The position numbers and the translations under genes were made by a program. A stretch of 64,000 bases of DNA from the NCBI RefSeq assembly GCF_023264855.1, contig NZ_JAHFUW010000003.1:1-64000 (forward strand), in the 5' to 3' direction. Source of the stretch: Herbiconiux sp. Its GTDB lineage: Bacteria > Actinomycetota > Actinomycetes > Actinomycetales > Microbacteriaceae. The notes below the pieces were generated by a model. That model did not search any database. It was not told the origin of the DNA and saw only the letters and a program-made list of their open reading frames with translations. Below, piece after piece: positions 34,004-41,777 of this stretch (the first letter of the stretch is position 1; the number at the start of each line of letters is the position of its first letter).

Positions 34004-35179
34004 ATGGCCACCACGAGCACGCGCACCCCCGCCATCGCGGGCCTCGGCATCACCGAGGTCGGCAAGGTCTACGGCCGCACAGCCCCCCAGTTCGCCGCCG
34101 AAGCGGTGCGGCTGGCCGCTCAGGATGCCGGACTCGCCCTGGGCGACATCGACGGCCTGATCGTCTCCGGCGGTCTGAGCGACGCGGTGGGCCTCGGCAT
34201 GCAGACCGAGCTCGGGCTCACCCGGCTCGGCCTCTTCACCTCGATGCAGGGCTACGGATCCACAGCCGGCCAGATGGTGCAGTACGCCTCGATGGCCGTG
34301 CAGTCGGGCATGGTCGACACCGTCGCGGTGGTGTGGGCCGACGACCCGCTGAAGGAGAACAAGGGCGGGGGAGCGGCCTACGGCGAGCACGCCGCGAAGA
34401 CGCCCTCCGGCTGGATGCCGATCACGAACTCCGGCGGCGCCCTCACGGCGAACAACATGTACGCGCTCGCTGCGCGACGGCACATGGACGCCTACGGCAC
34501 GACGAGCGAGCAGCTCGGCGCGATCGCCGTCGCCCAGCGGGACTGGGCCGCGATGAACCCGCGCGCCCAGCTGCGCACGCCGATCACGCTCGACGACCAC
34601 CAGGCCTCGCGGATGATCTCCGACCCGTTCCACCTCTTCGACTGCTGCCTGGTCTCCAACGGCGGCATCGCGGTGATCGTGACGACGGCGGAGCGGGCCC
34701 GCTCGCTCGCCCAGCCCGTGGTCGACGTGCTCGGCTGGGCCCAGGCGCATCCGGGGCTCACCGGCATGCGCAACGACGACTTCGGCCTCATAAGCGGTGC
34801 CGCGACCGCCGGCCCCGCCGCCTTGCGGATGGCCGAGCTCGCCCTCGACGACATCGACGTGGTCGAGCTCTACGACTGCTACACCTACACGGCGCTGATC
34901 AGCCTGGAGGACTACGGATTCTGCGCGAAAGGCGAGGGCGGGGCCTTCGTCTCGCAACCGGGAGTGCTCGGCCCGAACGGATCGCTCAAGGTCAACACCG
35001 GCGGCGGCCAGCTCTCGTCGTACTACCTCTGGGGCATGACGCCGCTCTCGGAGGCGATCATCCAAGCACGCGGCCAGGCCGGCGAACGGCAGGTCGACCG
35101 GCACGCCCGGGTGCTCGTCTCGGGCAACGGCGGCGTTCTCGACTACCACTCCACGCTCATCCTCGGCAACGACGACTAG
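34004..35179 (+). CDS. SCP2-type thiolase / acetyl-CoA acetyltransferase-like protein
   Basis: 391 residues of the thiolase superfamily branch used in steroid and long-chain acyl-CoA degradation. It has the N-terminal AIAGLGITEVGKVYGR, a YGSTAGQM segment where classic thiolases carry the catalytic cysteine, the ELYDCYTYTALISLEDYGFC region and the C-terminal NTGGGQLSSYYLWGMTPLSE. Proteins of this class pair with a DUF35 OB-fold partner, and one follows here at once. It probably performs retro-Claisen/aldol-type cleavage of a CoA thioester. Catalytic residues differ from canonical thiolases. Confidence 0.88.
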   Translation: MATTSTRTPAIAGLGITEVGKVYGRTAPQFAAEAVRLAAQDAGLALGDIDGLIVSGGLSDAVGLGMQTELGLTRLGLFTSMQGYGSTAGQMVQYASMAVQSGMVDTVAVVWADDPLKENKGGGAAYGEHAAKTPSGWMPITNSGGALTANNMYALAARRHMDAYGTTSEQLGAIAVAQRDWAAMNPRAQLRTPITLDDHQASRMISDPFHLFDCCLVSNGGIAVIVTTAERARSLAQPVVDVLGWAQAHPGLTGMRNDDFGLISGAATAGPAALRMAELALDDIDVVELYDCYTYTALISLEDYGFCAKGEGGAFVSQPGVLGPNGSLKVNTGGGQLSSYYLWGMTPLSEAIIQARGQAGERQVDRHARVLVSGNGGVLDYHSTLILGNDD

Positions 35180-35187
35180 GACCTCTG

Positions 35188-35589
35188 ATGCCTCTCTTCC
35201 CTCTCGTCCGCGACGCCGCCACCGCCGAGTTCCTCGACGGCTGCGAACGCGGTGACCTGCTCGTGGTGCGCGATCGCACGACGGGCGCCTATCTCGACCC
35301 GAAGACCGACGTGTCCGCCGATCCGGAGCGCTTCGAACGCGTCGCCGCCTCGGGCGACGCCACCGTGATCTCCTGGTCGATCGGCCACGGGCGCGGCGCC
35401 GACGGCGCGCCCACCCGGTGGACCTTCGGCATCGTGCAGCTCGCCGAGGGCCCCTGGTTCTGGAGCGAGCTCCAGCTGCCGGAGGGGCGCGCGCCGGAGG
35501 GCCTCTCCGGCGCGTCGGCCCACGTCGCCTTCGTGCGCACCGGGCCGGCACCCGAGCACGCCACCATCCCGGTGTTCGTCGTCGACTGA
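35188..35589 (+). CDS. DUF35 OB-fold protein, thiolase partner
   Basis: 133 residues. DAATAEFLDGCERGDLLVVR starts the N-terminal helix-strand of DUF35 proteins. The OB fold follows (DATVISWSIGHGRGAD, TFGIVQLAEGPWFWSEL, ASAHVAFVRTG). The rubredoxin-like CxxC zinc ribbon common in the family is missing: only Cys20 of ERGD context is present. It lies 8 bases after the thiolase gene and is expected to form a complex with it, as known for steroid-degrading aldolase/thiolase-DUF35 pairs. Confidence 0.8.
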   Translation: MPLFPLVRDAATAEFLDGCERGDLLVVRDRTTGAYLDPKTDVSADPERFERVAASGDATVISWSIGHGRGADGAPTRWTFGIVQLAEGPWFWSELQLPEGRAPEGLSGASAHVAFVRTGPAPEHATIPVFVVD

Positions 35590-35611
35590 TCGACTGATCG
35601 ACTGATCGACG
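35586..35611. repeat. Short tandem octamer repeat
   Basis: The unit GATCGACT is repeated about three times directly after the DUF35 stop codon. The unit contains GATC and TCGA palindromes. It may be slippage-derived. Confidence 0.7.
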
Positions 35612-35683
35612 GGGCCGGATGGGGGCGGCACCCCTTCATCCGGCCCTGCACTCCCTTTTCGGTGCCGCGAGTGAAAGCAGACA

Positions 35684-37084
35684 ATGATGTCTCACGACAC
35701 GGCGGTCGATCCGCCCTCCTCCGTTCACCCCGCCCCACGGCAGACCATCTCCCAGGCCGTCGACGCCATGCCGAAAGTCGGCCTCACCTTCGGTGCCGGG
35801 TTCGCGCTGTTCCTGGCCTATTTCTTCACCAACTACGAGATCTCGGTGTTCGCGTTGACGATCCCGGGCATCCGGGACAGTCTCGGCCTCGAAGCGGGCG
35901 ACTTCGGACTGCCCGTGACGTTCAATCTGATCGGGTACGCGATCGGTGCCTACGCCTTCGGGTACCTCGCCGACAAGCGCGGGCGGCAGCTCGGGCTCGT
36001 GCTCACCTTCATCACGCTGGGTGTGGGCGGGCTGGCCACCGCGTTCGTGTGGGATGCGGCGTCGCTGTCGTTCTTCCGCTTCGTCGCGGGCTGCGGCATG
36101 GGCGCCGTGCTGGCGCTCTGCACGGCCTACATCGGCGAGATGGCGCCGCAGAACCGGCGCGGGCAGTACCTCGCACGGCTGTATCTGCTGGGCGGGTTCC
36201 TGCTGCTGGCCACCGGACTGCTCTCGCTGCTCGTGCTGCAGGCGCTGCCGGATGCGGGCTGGCGTCTGCTGCTCGGCTTCGGCGGTCTGGTGCTGATCGT
36301 GGTGCCGTTCATCAACTCGCGCGCGCTGATGGAGTCGCCGCGGTGGCTGGCCGAACGCGGGCGCATCGCCGAGGCGTCGGGCATCGTGCGGCGGCTGCAG
36401 CGCAACGCGGGCATGCCGGCCGAGGCCCGCAACGACGACTTCGCCGAAGAAGACCGGCCCGCCGCCGAGGTGCAGGCCGAGAGCCCGCTGCGCTCGCTCC
36501 TGCGGCCGCCCCTGCTCGGGCGCCTGCTGATCGTGCTCGGCTTCTGGTTCGTGTTCTACATCGGGATGTACGCGTTCTCGAGCTACCTGCCGCTCATCCT
36601 GGAAGGTCTCGGCGTGTCGACCTCGAACGCGCTGGTGATCACGGTGCTCACCCGGGCGACGCCCATCCTGGCGGCGGTCGTGGTGGTGCTGCTGATCGAA
36701 CGGCTGGAGCGTCGCACGATCGTGATCGGCGGTGTGCTCATCTTCGCCGCCGCGGTGGGGCTGATCATCTCGGGGCTCGGCGAGGGCGCGGCCACCGCGG
36801 GTGCGCTGCTGGCCACCTTCGGTATCGCGGTCATGGCCACGCCCGCATACACCTACACGGCCGAGGTGTTCCCCACGAAGTCGCGGGGCACGGCGGCCTC
36901 CATCTGCGATGGCATCGGCCACCTCGGTGGAGCGGTGGCGCCGTTCGTGGTGCTGCCCATCCTGGTGACCTACGGATCGGTGCCCGCGGGTGTCGCGATC
37001 ATCGTCGCCGTGGTGCTCTCGGCGTGCATCATCGCCTTCGGCGTGCGTACCCGCAACCGGTCGCTGGAGGAGATCGCCGGCTGA
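35684..37084 (+). CDS. MFS importer (AAHS/sugar-porter-like)
   Basis: 466 residues, 12 membrane segments with a cytoplasmic N-terminal tail of 40 residues. Motifs include GYAIGAYAFGYLADKRGRQ (motif A), FFRFVAGCGMGAVLALCTAYIGEMAPQNRRG (TM4 and loop, quoted here in outline) and ESPRWLAERGRIAEA in the central loop. It is the last gene of the LysR-linked acyl-CoA operon, so it likely imports the acid later converted to a CoA thioester. Confidence 0.88.
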   Translation: MMSHDTAVDPPSSVHPAPRQTISQAVDAMPKVGLTFGAGFALFLAYFFTNYEISVFALTIPGIRDSLGLEAGDFGLPVTFNLIGYAIGAYAFGYLADKRGRQLGLVLTFITLGVGGLATAFVWDAASLSFFRFVAGCGMGAVLALCTAYIGEMAPQNRRGQYLARLYLLGGFLLLATGLLSLLVLQALPDAGWRLLLGFGGLVLIVVPFINSRALMESPRWLAERGRIAEASGIVRRLQRNAGMPAEARNDDFAEEDRPAAEVQAESPLRSLLRPPLLGRLLIVLGFWFVFYIGMYAFSSYLPLILEGLGVSTSNALVITVLTRATPILAAVVVVLLIERLERRTIVIGGVLIFAAAVGLIISGLGEGAATAGALLATFGIAVMATPAYTYTAEVFPTKSRGTAASICDGIGHLGGAVAPFVVLPILVTYGSVPAGVAIIVAVVLSACIIAFGVRTRNRSLEEIAG

Positions 37085-37151
37085 GGCTCTTCGGAGACTC
37101 CTTCGTTGTGGACGGCGGGAGGGGGTGGGGCGGGCGGATTAGGGTGTCAGG

Positions 37152-38567
37152 ATGACGGACTCCGCTCGCCTCCTGCCCACCCTCGCCTTCGGTCAGCCCG
37201 GGCCGGTGCGGGACTTCCTCGTCGGCGAGATCCTCGCGGGGAGGAAGACCGGATCCAGCAACCTCCGGGTGCTGTACGAGCTCTGGCAGCAGAGCATCCC
37301 CTCGGCCGGCGAGCGGTATGCCCTGCTCGATTCGCAGGACGAGCGCGTCGCCGTCATCCGGTTCGATCGGGTGTCGACGATCACGTTCCCCGAAGCGACG
37401 CCCGAGGTCGCCGCCCAGGAGTCGGCGACGCTCGAGCAGTGGCAAGCGGTGCACCGCGACTTCTGGGCGGGATTCGACGACGACATCCGAGCCCACCTCG
37501 GGGATCCGAGCTGGGCGTTCGGCGACAGCGAGTCGATCGTCACCACCGCGTTCACGCTCGAACAGCGTCTGGCGACCGGACTCGGCGTGATCGGTGCGGG
37601 CTTCCACGCCTCCCGCAACATCCTTCCCGCCGTCGGGCTCGCGGGCGTGCCCATCACGGCGCTGGCCACGCGCGACACGGTGCGCTCGCAGGCCGCGCTG
37701 CGGCGCTTCGGCTCGGAGGGCGCCGCCTATGCGGATGCCGATGCCCTGCTGGCCGACCCGGCCGTGCGCGATGTGACGGTGATCGCCCAGCCGGAGGATC
37801 AGGCGACCCTGACCCTGCGCGCGATCGCCGCCGGCAAGAATGTGTTCGCCGACAAGCCGCTCGGCCTGAACCCGGAGCAGGCGCAGCAGATAGCCGATGC
37901 GGCCGCGGCGGCCGACGTGATCGTGATGGTCGGCTTCATGAAACGCCACGCCCCGGCGTACGTGCGGCTCCGCGAGCTGCTCGCGGAGGGCGCCCTCGGC
38001 ACCCCGCGATCGTTCGAGCTGTCGTTCGGATGCGACAGCACACCGTTCTGCGCCACCGAGGAGGAGTTCGTCAAGCTCGCCGCCATCCACGTGGTCGACC
38101 TCGTGCGTTTTCTGTTCGGCGAGGTCGAGTCGGCCGTCACGCACTCCAATTCCGCCGGTGCGCACGTCGCGCTCTCGACCACGCTGCGGTTCGCCTCGGG
38201 TGTTGTCGGCACGCTCAACCTCACCGGGCTTCCGTCTTACTCCAGCGAGTTCGAGATGCTGCGGGTCTCAGGCGACGCCGGTCACGCCGTGGTGACGGAT
38301 GTCGCACGGCTCCAGCTGCATGTGGTCGCCGAGGGCGACGTGCCGACCTGGCAGGGGCTGAGCGAGACCAGCACGGTCTTCACGCCCGCCGAGAGCGCGA
38401 TGTCGGGTGTCGAACGCGACCTCTTCCTCCGTGGTTTCGTGGGCGAGATCCGGGCGTTCCGTCAGGCCGCCGCCGCTCACGAGCAGCCCTCCAGCAGTGC
38501 GGCCGACAACGTGCGCACGATGGAGCTCTGCGAGCGGATCCTCGGTGGACTTCCGAACACATTCTGA
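37152..38567 (+). CDS. ASCH-like domain fused to Gfo/Idh/MocA oxidoreductase
   Basis: 471 residues in two parts. Residues 1-135 look like an ASCH domain: FGQPGPVRDFLVGEILAGRK, RYALLDSQDERVAVIRFDRV, WQAVHRDFW. Residues 140-471 are a Gfo/Idh/MocA dehydrogenase: GLGVIGAGFHASRNILPAV (nucleotide fold), AGKNVFADKPLGLNPEQAQ (Lys of the EKP-like motif) and a C-terminal beta-sheet domain with AAIHVVDLVRFLFGE. ASCH domains bind RNA or nucleotides in other proteins, so fusion to a sugar-type dehydrogenase is unusual. Monocistronic. Confidence 0.8.
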   Translation: MTDSARLLPTLAFGQPGPVRDFLVGEILAGRKTGSSNLRVLYELWQQSIPSAGERYALLDSQDERVAVIRFDRVSTITFPEATPEVAAQESATLEQWQAVHRDFWAGFDDDIRAHLGDPSWAFGDSESIVTTAFTLEQRLATGLGVIGAGFHASRNILPAVGLAGVPITALATRDTVRSQAALRRFGSEGAAYADADALLADPAVRDVTVIAQPEDQATLTLRAIAAGKNVFADKPLGLNPEQAQQIADAAAAADVIVMVGFMKRHAPAYVRLRELLAEGALGTPRSFELSFGCDSTPFCATEEEFVKLAAIHVVDLVRFLFGEVESAVTHSNSAGAHVALSTTLRFASGVVGTLNLTGLPSYSSEFEMLRVSGDAGHAVVTDVARLQLHVVAEGDVPTWQGLSETSTVFTPAESAMSGVERDLFLRGFVGEIRAFRQAAAAHEQPSSSAADNVRTMELCERILGGLPNTF

Positions 38568-38581
38568 AGTAAAATGGCGGC

Positions 38582-39034
38582 ATGGTCACCTCCTCTGCGC
38601 TGCGCGCCTTTCCGTCGTCGGATCTGAGTCGGCATGCACCGCGGGTGTTCGCGGCGGCGGAGGAGGGGCCCATCGATGTGACGCGGCGCGACGGTGAAGA
38701 CCTCGTCATGATGTCCAAGCGGGAGGCGGACGCCCGCGAGCAGCTCCTGCAGTTCGCCGCGCAGTTGATCGCCGTCGCGACCGATGATCGCGGTTCGCTC
38801 TCCGACCGGATGGCGAATGCCTTTCCGTGGATGCTGGCGTTGGGTGAAGCCGATCGCGCACAGTGCTCCCACGAGCTCGTCGATGCGGCACGCGCGTCGT
38901 TCGCCACGGGACAGGCCGGCCTGGTCGCCGCCGAGCTCACCTCCTGGCGCGAGACCGCCACGGCGCTCGCCGCCGGACTCGGCACCGGTCCTGTCGACTG
39001 GATCGAGGGCGGCGTCGTCGTCTCGCGGCCGTAG
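38582..39034 (+). CDS. Phd/YefM-like antitoxin
   Basis: 150 residues. The N-terminal 50 residues (ALRAFPSSDLSRHAPRVFAA, then GPIDVTRRDGEDLVMMSKRE) have the Phd/YefM DNA-binding pattern. The longer C-terminal helical region is probably the toxin-neutralising part and is longer than in typical Phd proteins. The next gene starts 3 bases after its stop and encodes a ParE-like protein, so this is a toxin-antitoxin pair with the antitoxin first. Confidence 0.75.
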   Translation: MVTSSALRAFPSSDLSRHAPRVFAAAEEGPIDVTRRDGEDLVMMSKREADAREQLLQFAAQLIAVATDDRGSLSDRMANAFPWMLALGEADRAQCSHELVDAARASFATGQAGLVAAELTSWRETATALAAGLGTGPVDWIEGGVVVSRP

Positions 39035-39036
39035 CG

Positions 39037-39378
39037 GTGGCCAGGGAGTCGAAGGCCGAACGGCCCGTAAAGAAGAACGAGTTCGAGATCAGATTCGCCT
39101 CGGGGCAGGCCCAGAAGGGATGGACCGATCTGCGCGCCACGAACCGTAACGCGCTGGCCGATGCCTGGGACTTCTTGACGCGCACGCCGCTTCATGTCAC
39201 GCCCGCGAACTATCGCCTGAAGGGGCAGCTCGGTCTCGTGACCCGAGGGCAGGCGACGCACGAGCGCTGGCAACACAAACCCACGCTGCACGGCGATGCA
39301 CGGATCTGGTTCTACGTCGTCGACCAGATCGTGTACCTCGAGCAGGTGCACACGCACCATCCGAACGCGACGAAGTAG
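39037..39378 (+). CDS. ParE/RelE-like toxin
   Basis: 113 residues from GTG at 39037. NEFEIRFASGQAQKGWTDLR begins the strand-helix hairpin, and the core is helical (NRNALADAWDFLTRTPLHVT) followed by strands with RLKGQL, TRGQATHERWQHKP and ARIWFYVVDQIVYLEQVHTH. The order and the terminal VYLEQVHTHHP resemble RelE/ParE-superfamily toxins. Whether it cuts mRNA or attacks gyrase cannot be told. Confidence 0.72.
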   Translation: MARESKAERPVKKNEFEIRFASGQAQKGWTDLRATNRNALADAWDFLTRTPLHVTPANYRLKGQLGLVTRGQATHERWQHKPTLHGDARIWFYVVDQIVYLEQVHTHHPNATK

Positions 39379-39581
39379 CGGCACTCAATTCCCGACGGAG
39401 CAGAGCAGGCGTCGTGGCGAGTCAGGTGGGTGGCCGAGCTTTGTGACGACCGCGACCGAATCCCTACATCCTCGCCAAGAAGCCTGGTGTGTCGGTGAAG
39501 GCTTGAGGGATGGGGTCGGCCGGGCGCGGGGCGGCCTAGTCTGGAAGTCGCGGCTGTGGCCGCGGCTGAACGGAGACGACC

Positions 39582-39980
39582 ATGAGCGACCTCATTCCCG
39601 CGGAGTACGCGCCGCTGCTCGAGCAGCCGAACTACGGGCATCTGGGCACCATCCGGCCCGACGACACGGTGCAGGTGAACCCGATGTGGTTCTTGTGGGA
39701 GGGCGAGGGGGACACCGTCCGCTTCACCCACACCACCAAGCGGGCGAAGTACCGCAACCTGCAGCACAACCCGTCGATGAGCCTGTCGGTGATCGATCCG
39801 GAGAATCCGTTCCGGTACATCGAGGTGCGGGGAACGCTCGTGGCCGTGGAACCCGATCCGACCGGCGCGTTCTACGTGGTGCTCGGGAAGCGGTACGGGA
39901 ACGCCGAACAGACTCCTCCGCCGGACTCGGCCGACCGGGTCGTGCTGGTGATGCAGATCGAGAAGGTCACGAAGCAGTAG
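39582..39980 (+). CDS. PPOX-class F420-dependent-type protein
   Basis: 132 residues. The split-barrel order is YGHLGTIRPDDTVQVNPMWF, DTVRFTHTTKRAKYRNLQHN, MSLSVIDPENPFRYIEVRGT, typical of F420H2-dependent PPOX reductases. Preceded by GGAGACG. The flavoprotein gene begins 7 bases later, suggesting a shared transcript. Confidence 0.88.
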   Translation: MSDLIPAEYAPLLEQPNYGHLGTIRPDDTVQVNPMWFLWEGEGDTVRFTHTTKRAKYRNLQHNPSMSLSVIDPENPFRYIEVRGTLVAVEPDPTGAFYVVLGKRYGNAEQTPPPDSADRVVLVMQIEKVTKQ

Positions 39981-39987
39981 TCGCGCA

Positions 39988-41250
39988 ATGACAACCGACG
40001 AACAGAAACGCAACTGGGCGGGAAACGTCGCCTACCGCGCCGAGCGCTTCGCCCGCCCGAGCACCCTCGACGCCCTGCCCGACCTGATCAGCGGGAGCGA
40101 GAAGGTGCGCGTGGTCGGCTCTCGGCACTCGTTCAACGACCTCGCCGACACCGAGGGTGTGCAGGTGTCGCTGGCGGATGTGCCGGTCGATCTCGACGCC
40201 GACATCGAGGTGGATGCGGCGGCCGGCACCGCGCGCCTGCCGGCCTGGCTGCGCTACGGCGACATCGCGCGGCCCCTGACCGAGCGCGGATTCGCCCTGC
40301 CGAGCCTGGCCTCGCTGCCGCACATCTCGGTGGCAGGAGCCGTCGCCACCGGAACCCACGGCTCGGGCGACCGCCTCGGATCGCTGGCCACCCAGGTCGT
40401 GGGGATCGAGCTGATCGACGGCCGCGGTGAGCCCCGGGTCATCCGGCGCGGCGAGCCCGACTTCGACGGCGCCGTGGTGTCGCTGGGAGCCCTCGGGATC
40501 GTCACCCACCTCACGCTGGCCGTCGAGCCCGCGTACGAGGTCGCCCAGACGATCTACCGAGGCGCGCGCTGGGACCGCGTGCTCGAGAACTTCGACCGCG
40601 TGACCTCCGCCGGCGACAGCGTCAGCCTGTTCACCACCTGGCGCAGCACCGAGCTGATCGACCAGTGGTGGGTGAAGTCACGGGTCGGAGGTGAACAGCG
40701 CGAGCTGCCCGAGATCGGCGCGGTTCCGTCATCCGTTCAGCTGCATCCGATTCCCGGTATCGACGGTGACCCGTGCACGGTTCAGCTCGGCGTTCCCGGG
40801 CCCTGGTACGACCGGCTGCCTCACTTCCGGCTGGAGTTCACGCCCTCGGCGGGTGACGAGATCCAGACCGAATACCTCGTCGCCCGCGAGGATGCGCCTC
40901 AGATGATCGCCTCCCTGCAGAACCTCGCCGGACGCATCGCACCGGTGCTGCAGATCGCCGAAGTGCGCACCGTGGCCGCCGACGAGCTCTGGCTGAGTGC
41001 GGCTTCGGGGCGTGACGTGGTGGCGTTCCACTTCACCTGGCATCCGGATGCTGCGGCCGCGCTCGCCGTCATCCGCGAGATCGAGGCGGTGCTGCCCGAC
41101 TCGGCGCGCGCACACTGGGGCAAGGTCTACGACCGCTCGGACTGGCTGTCGCGCTACCCGCGGGCCGACGACTTCCGCCGCCTGCGCGCCTCCTTCGACC
41201 CCGACGGCCGCTTCGTCAACGACTACCTGCGCCGGCTCGGCCTGGACTGA
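39988..41250 (+). CDS. FAD-linked alditol/xylitol oxidase-like enzyme
   Basis: 420 residues of the VAO family. VRVVGSRHSFNDLADTEGV holds the His that carries covalent FAD in alditol oxidases, and the FAD domain continues with HISVAGAVATGTHGSGDRLG. The C-terminal cap ends HWGKVYDRSDWLSRYPRADD and FRRLRASFDPDGRFVNDYLR, as in Streptomyces alditol oxidase and related sugar-lactone oxidases. It oxidises a polyol or lactone with O2, releasing H2O2. Cytoplasmic. It is probably co-transcribed with the preceding PPOX gene. Confidence 0.9.
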   Translation: MTTDEQKRNWAGNVAYRAERFARPSTLDALPDLISGSEKVRVVGSRHSFNDLADTEGVQVSLADVPVDLDADIEVDAAAGTARLPAWLRYGDIARPLTERGFALPSLASLPHISVAGAVATGTHGSGDRLGSLATQVVGIELIDGRGEPRVIRRGEPDFDGAVVSLGALGIVTHLTLAVEPAYEVAQTIYRGARWDRVLENFDRVTSAGDSVSLFTTWRSTELIDQWWVKSRVGGEQRELPEIGAVPSSVQLHPIPGIDGDPCTVQLGVPGPWYDRLPHFRLEFTPSAGDEIQTEYLVAREDAPQMIASLQNLAGRIAPVLQIAEVRTVAADELWLSAASGRDVVAFHFTWHPDAAAALAVIREIEAVLPDSARAHWGKVYDRSDWLSRYPRADDFRRLRASFDPDGRFVNDYLRRLGLD

Positions 41251-41259
41251 CCCGCCCGC

Positions 41260-41297
41260 GGCGGCGCACCCCTCAGTAGGCGGCGCAACCCTCAGTA
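41260..41297. repeat. Tandem 19-bp duplication
   Basis: GGCGGCGCACCCCTCAGTA at 41260-41278 is followed directly by a copy with one mismatch at 41279-41297. The second copy contains the stop codon of the minus-strand membrane protein gene, suggesting a recent local duplication of its 3' end. Confidence 0.8.
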
Positions 41298-41708
41298 CGA
41301 GGGGCGCTGCGCCTGGTTGTAGCGCGCCTGGCCGATGAGGCTCTGGAGGTAGGCCGCGCGCTGCAGCACATCCGCTCGCTGCTGGGCGCTCCAGACCGGG
41401 ACCTGCTCGGTGTACGCCTGATTCCCGGCCTGGATGTGCACCGCGACGAAGCCCGAGACGCGGGTCTCGCGCGCGAACAGGAACAGCAGGCTGAGCAGGA
41501 AGAACCAGATGAAGACGACGACCATCACGATCGCCCAGGCGGGTGTGTGCGTGGTGGTGGACGTCTGGTCGTGCGTGGTGACGTTCACCTCGGCGAGCGG
41601 CCAGGTGCCGGCGGGCGTGACGATCCAATCCTGGGTGGCGTTGACGTTTCCGAAGCCGACGAGGAAATGGGGCTGGGCGGGAGTGGCGGGAACCGGCTGA
41701 AGCGTCAT
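41292..41708 (-). CDS. Single-pass membrane protein of unknown function
   Basis: 138 residues from ATG at 41708. An N-terminal domain of about 60 residues (LVGFGNVNATQDWIVTPAGT) precedes one membrane helix (AIVMVVVFIWFFLLSLLFLF). A positively charged stop and a C-terminal domain (VSGFVAVHIQAGNQAYTEQV, SAQQRADVLQRAAYLQSL) follow. Such proteins are common but uncharacterised in actinobacteria. Confidence 0.7.
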   Translation of the reverse strand: MTLQPVPATPAQPHFLVGFGNVNATQDWIVTPAGTWPLAEVNVTTHDQTSTTTHTPAWAIVMVVVFIWFFLLSLLFLFARETRVSGFVAVHIQAGNQAYTEQVPVWSAQQRADVLQRAAYLQSLIGQARYNQAQRPSY

Positions 41709-41725
41709 GGGTGGACCATATCGCA

Positions 41726-41768
41726 CACGGCGGCGGGCCCGACGGGGGAGACCGCCGGGCCCGCCGTG
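41726..41768. terminator. GC-rich hairpin between two minus-strand genes
   Basis: CACGGCGGCGGGCCCG and CGGGCCCGCCGTG pair over 13 bp with a 3-base bulge and an 11-base loop. It lies after the NhaC gene's stop (leftward). No T run follows, so it may be a Rho-assisted or actinobacterial GC-type terminator. Confidence 0.5.
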
Positions 41769-41777
41769 ATGCCGGGA

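Noticed and set aside
35662-38572. Two near-500-codon frames over the MFS and ASCH-Gfo genes
   Set aside because: Their composition is almost only Arg, Gly, Ala and Pro, and the alternative frames have clear protein families.
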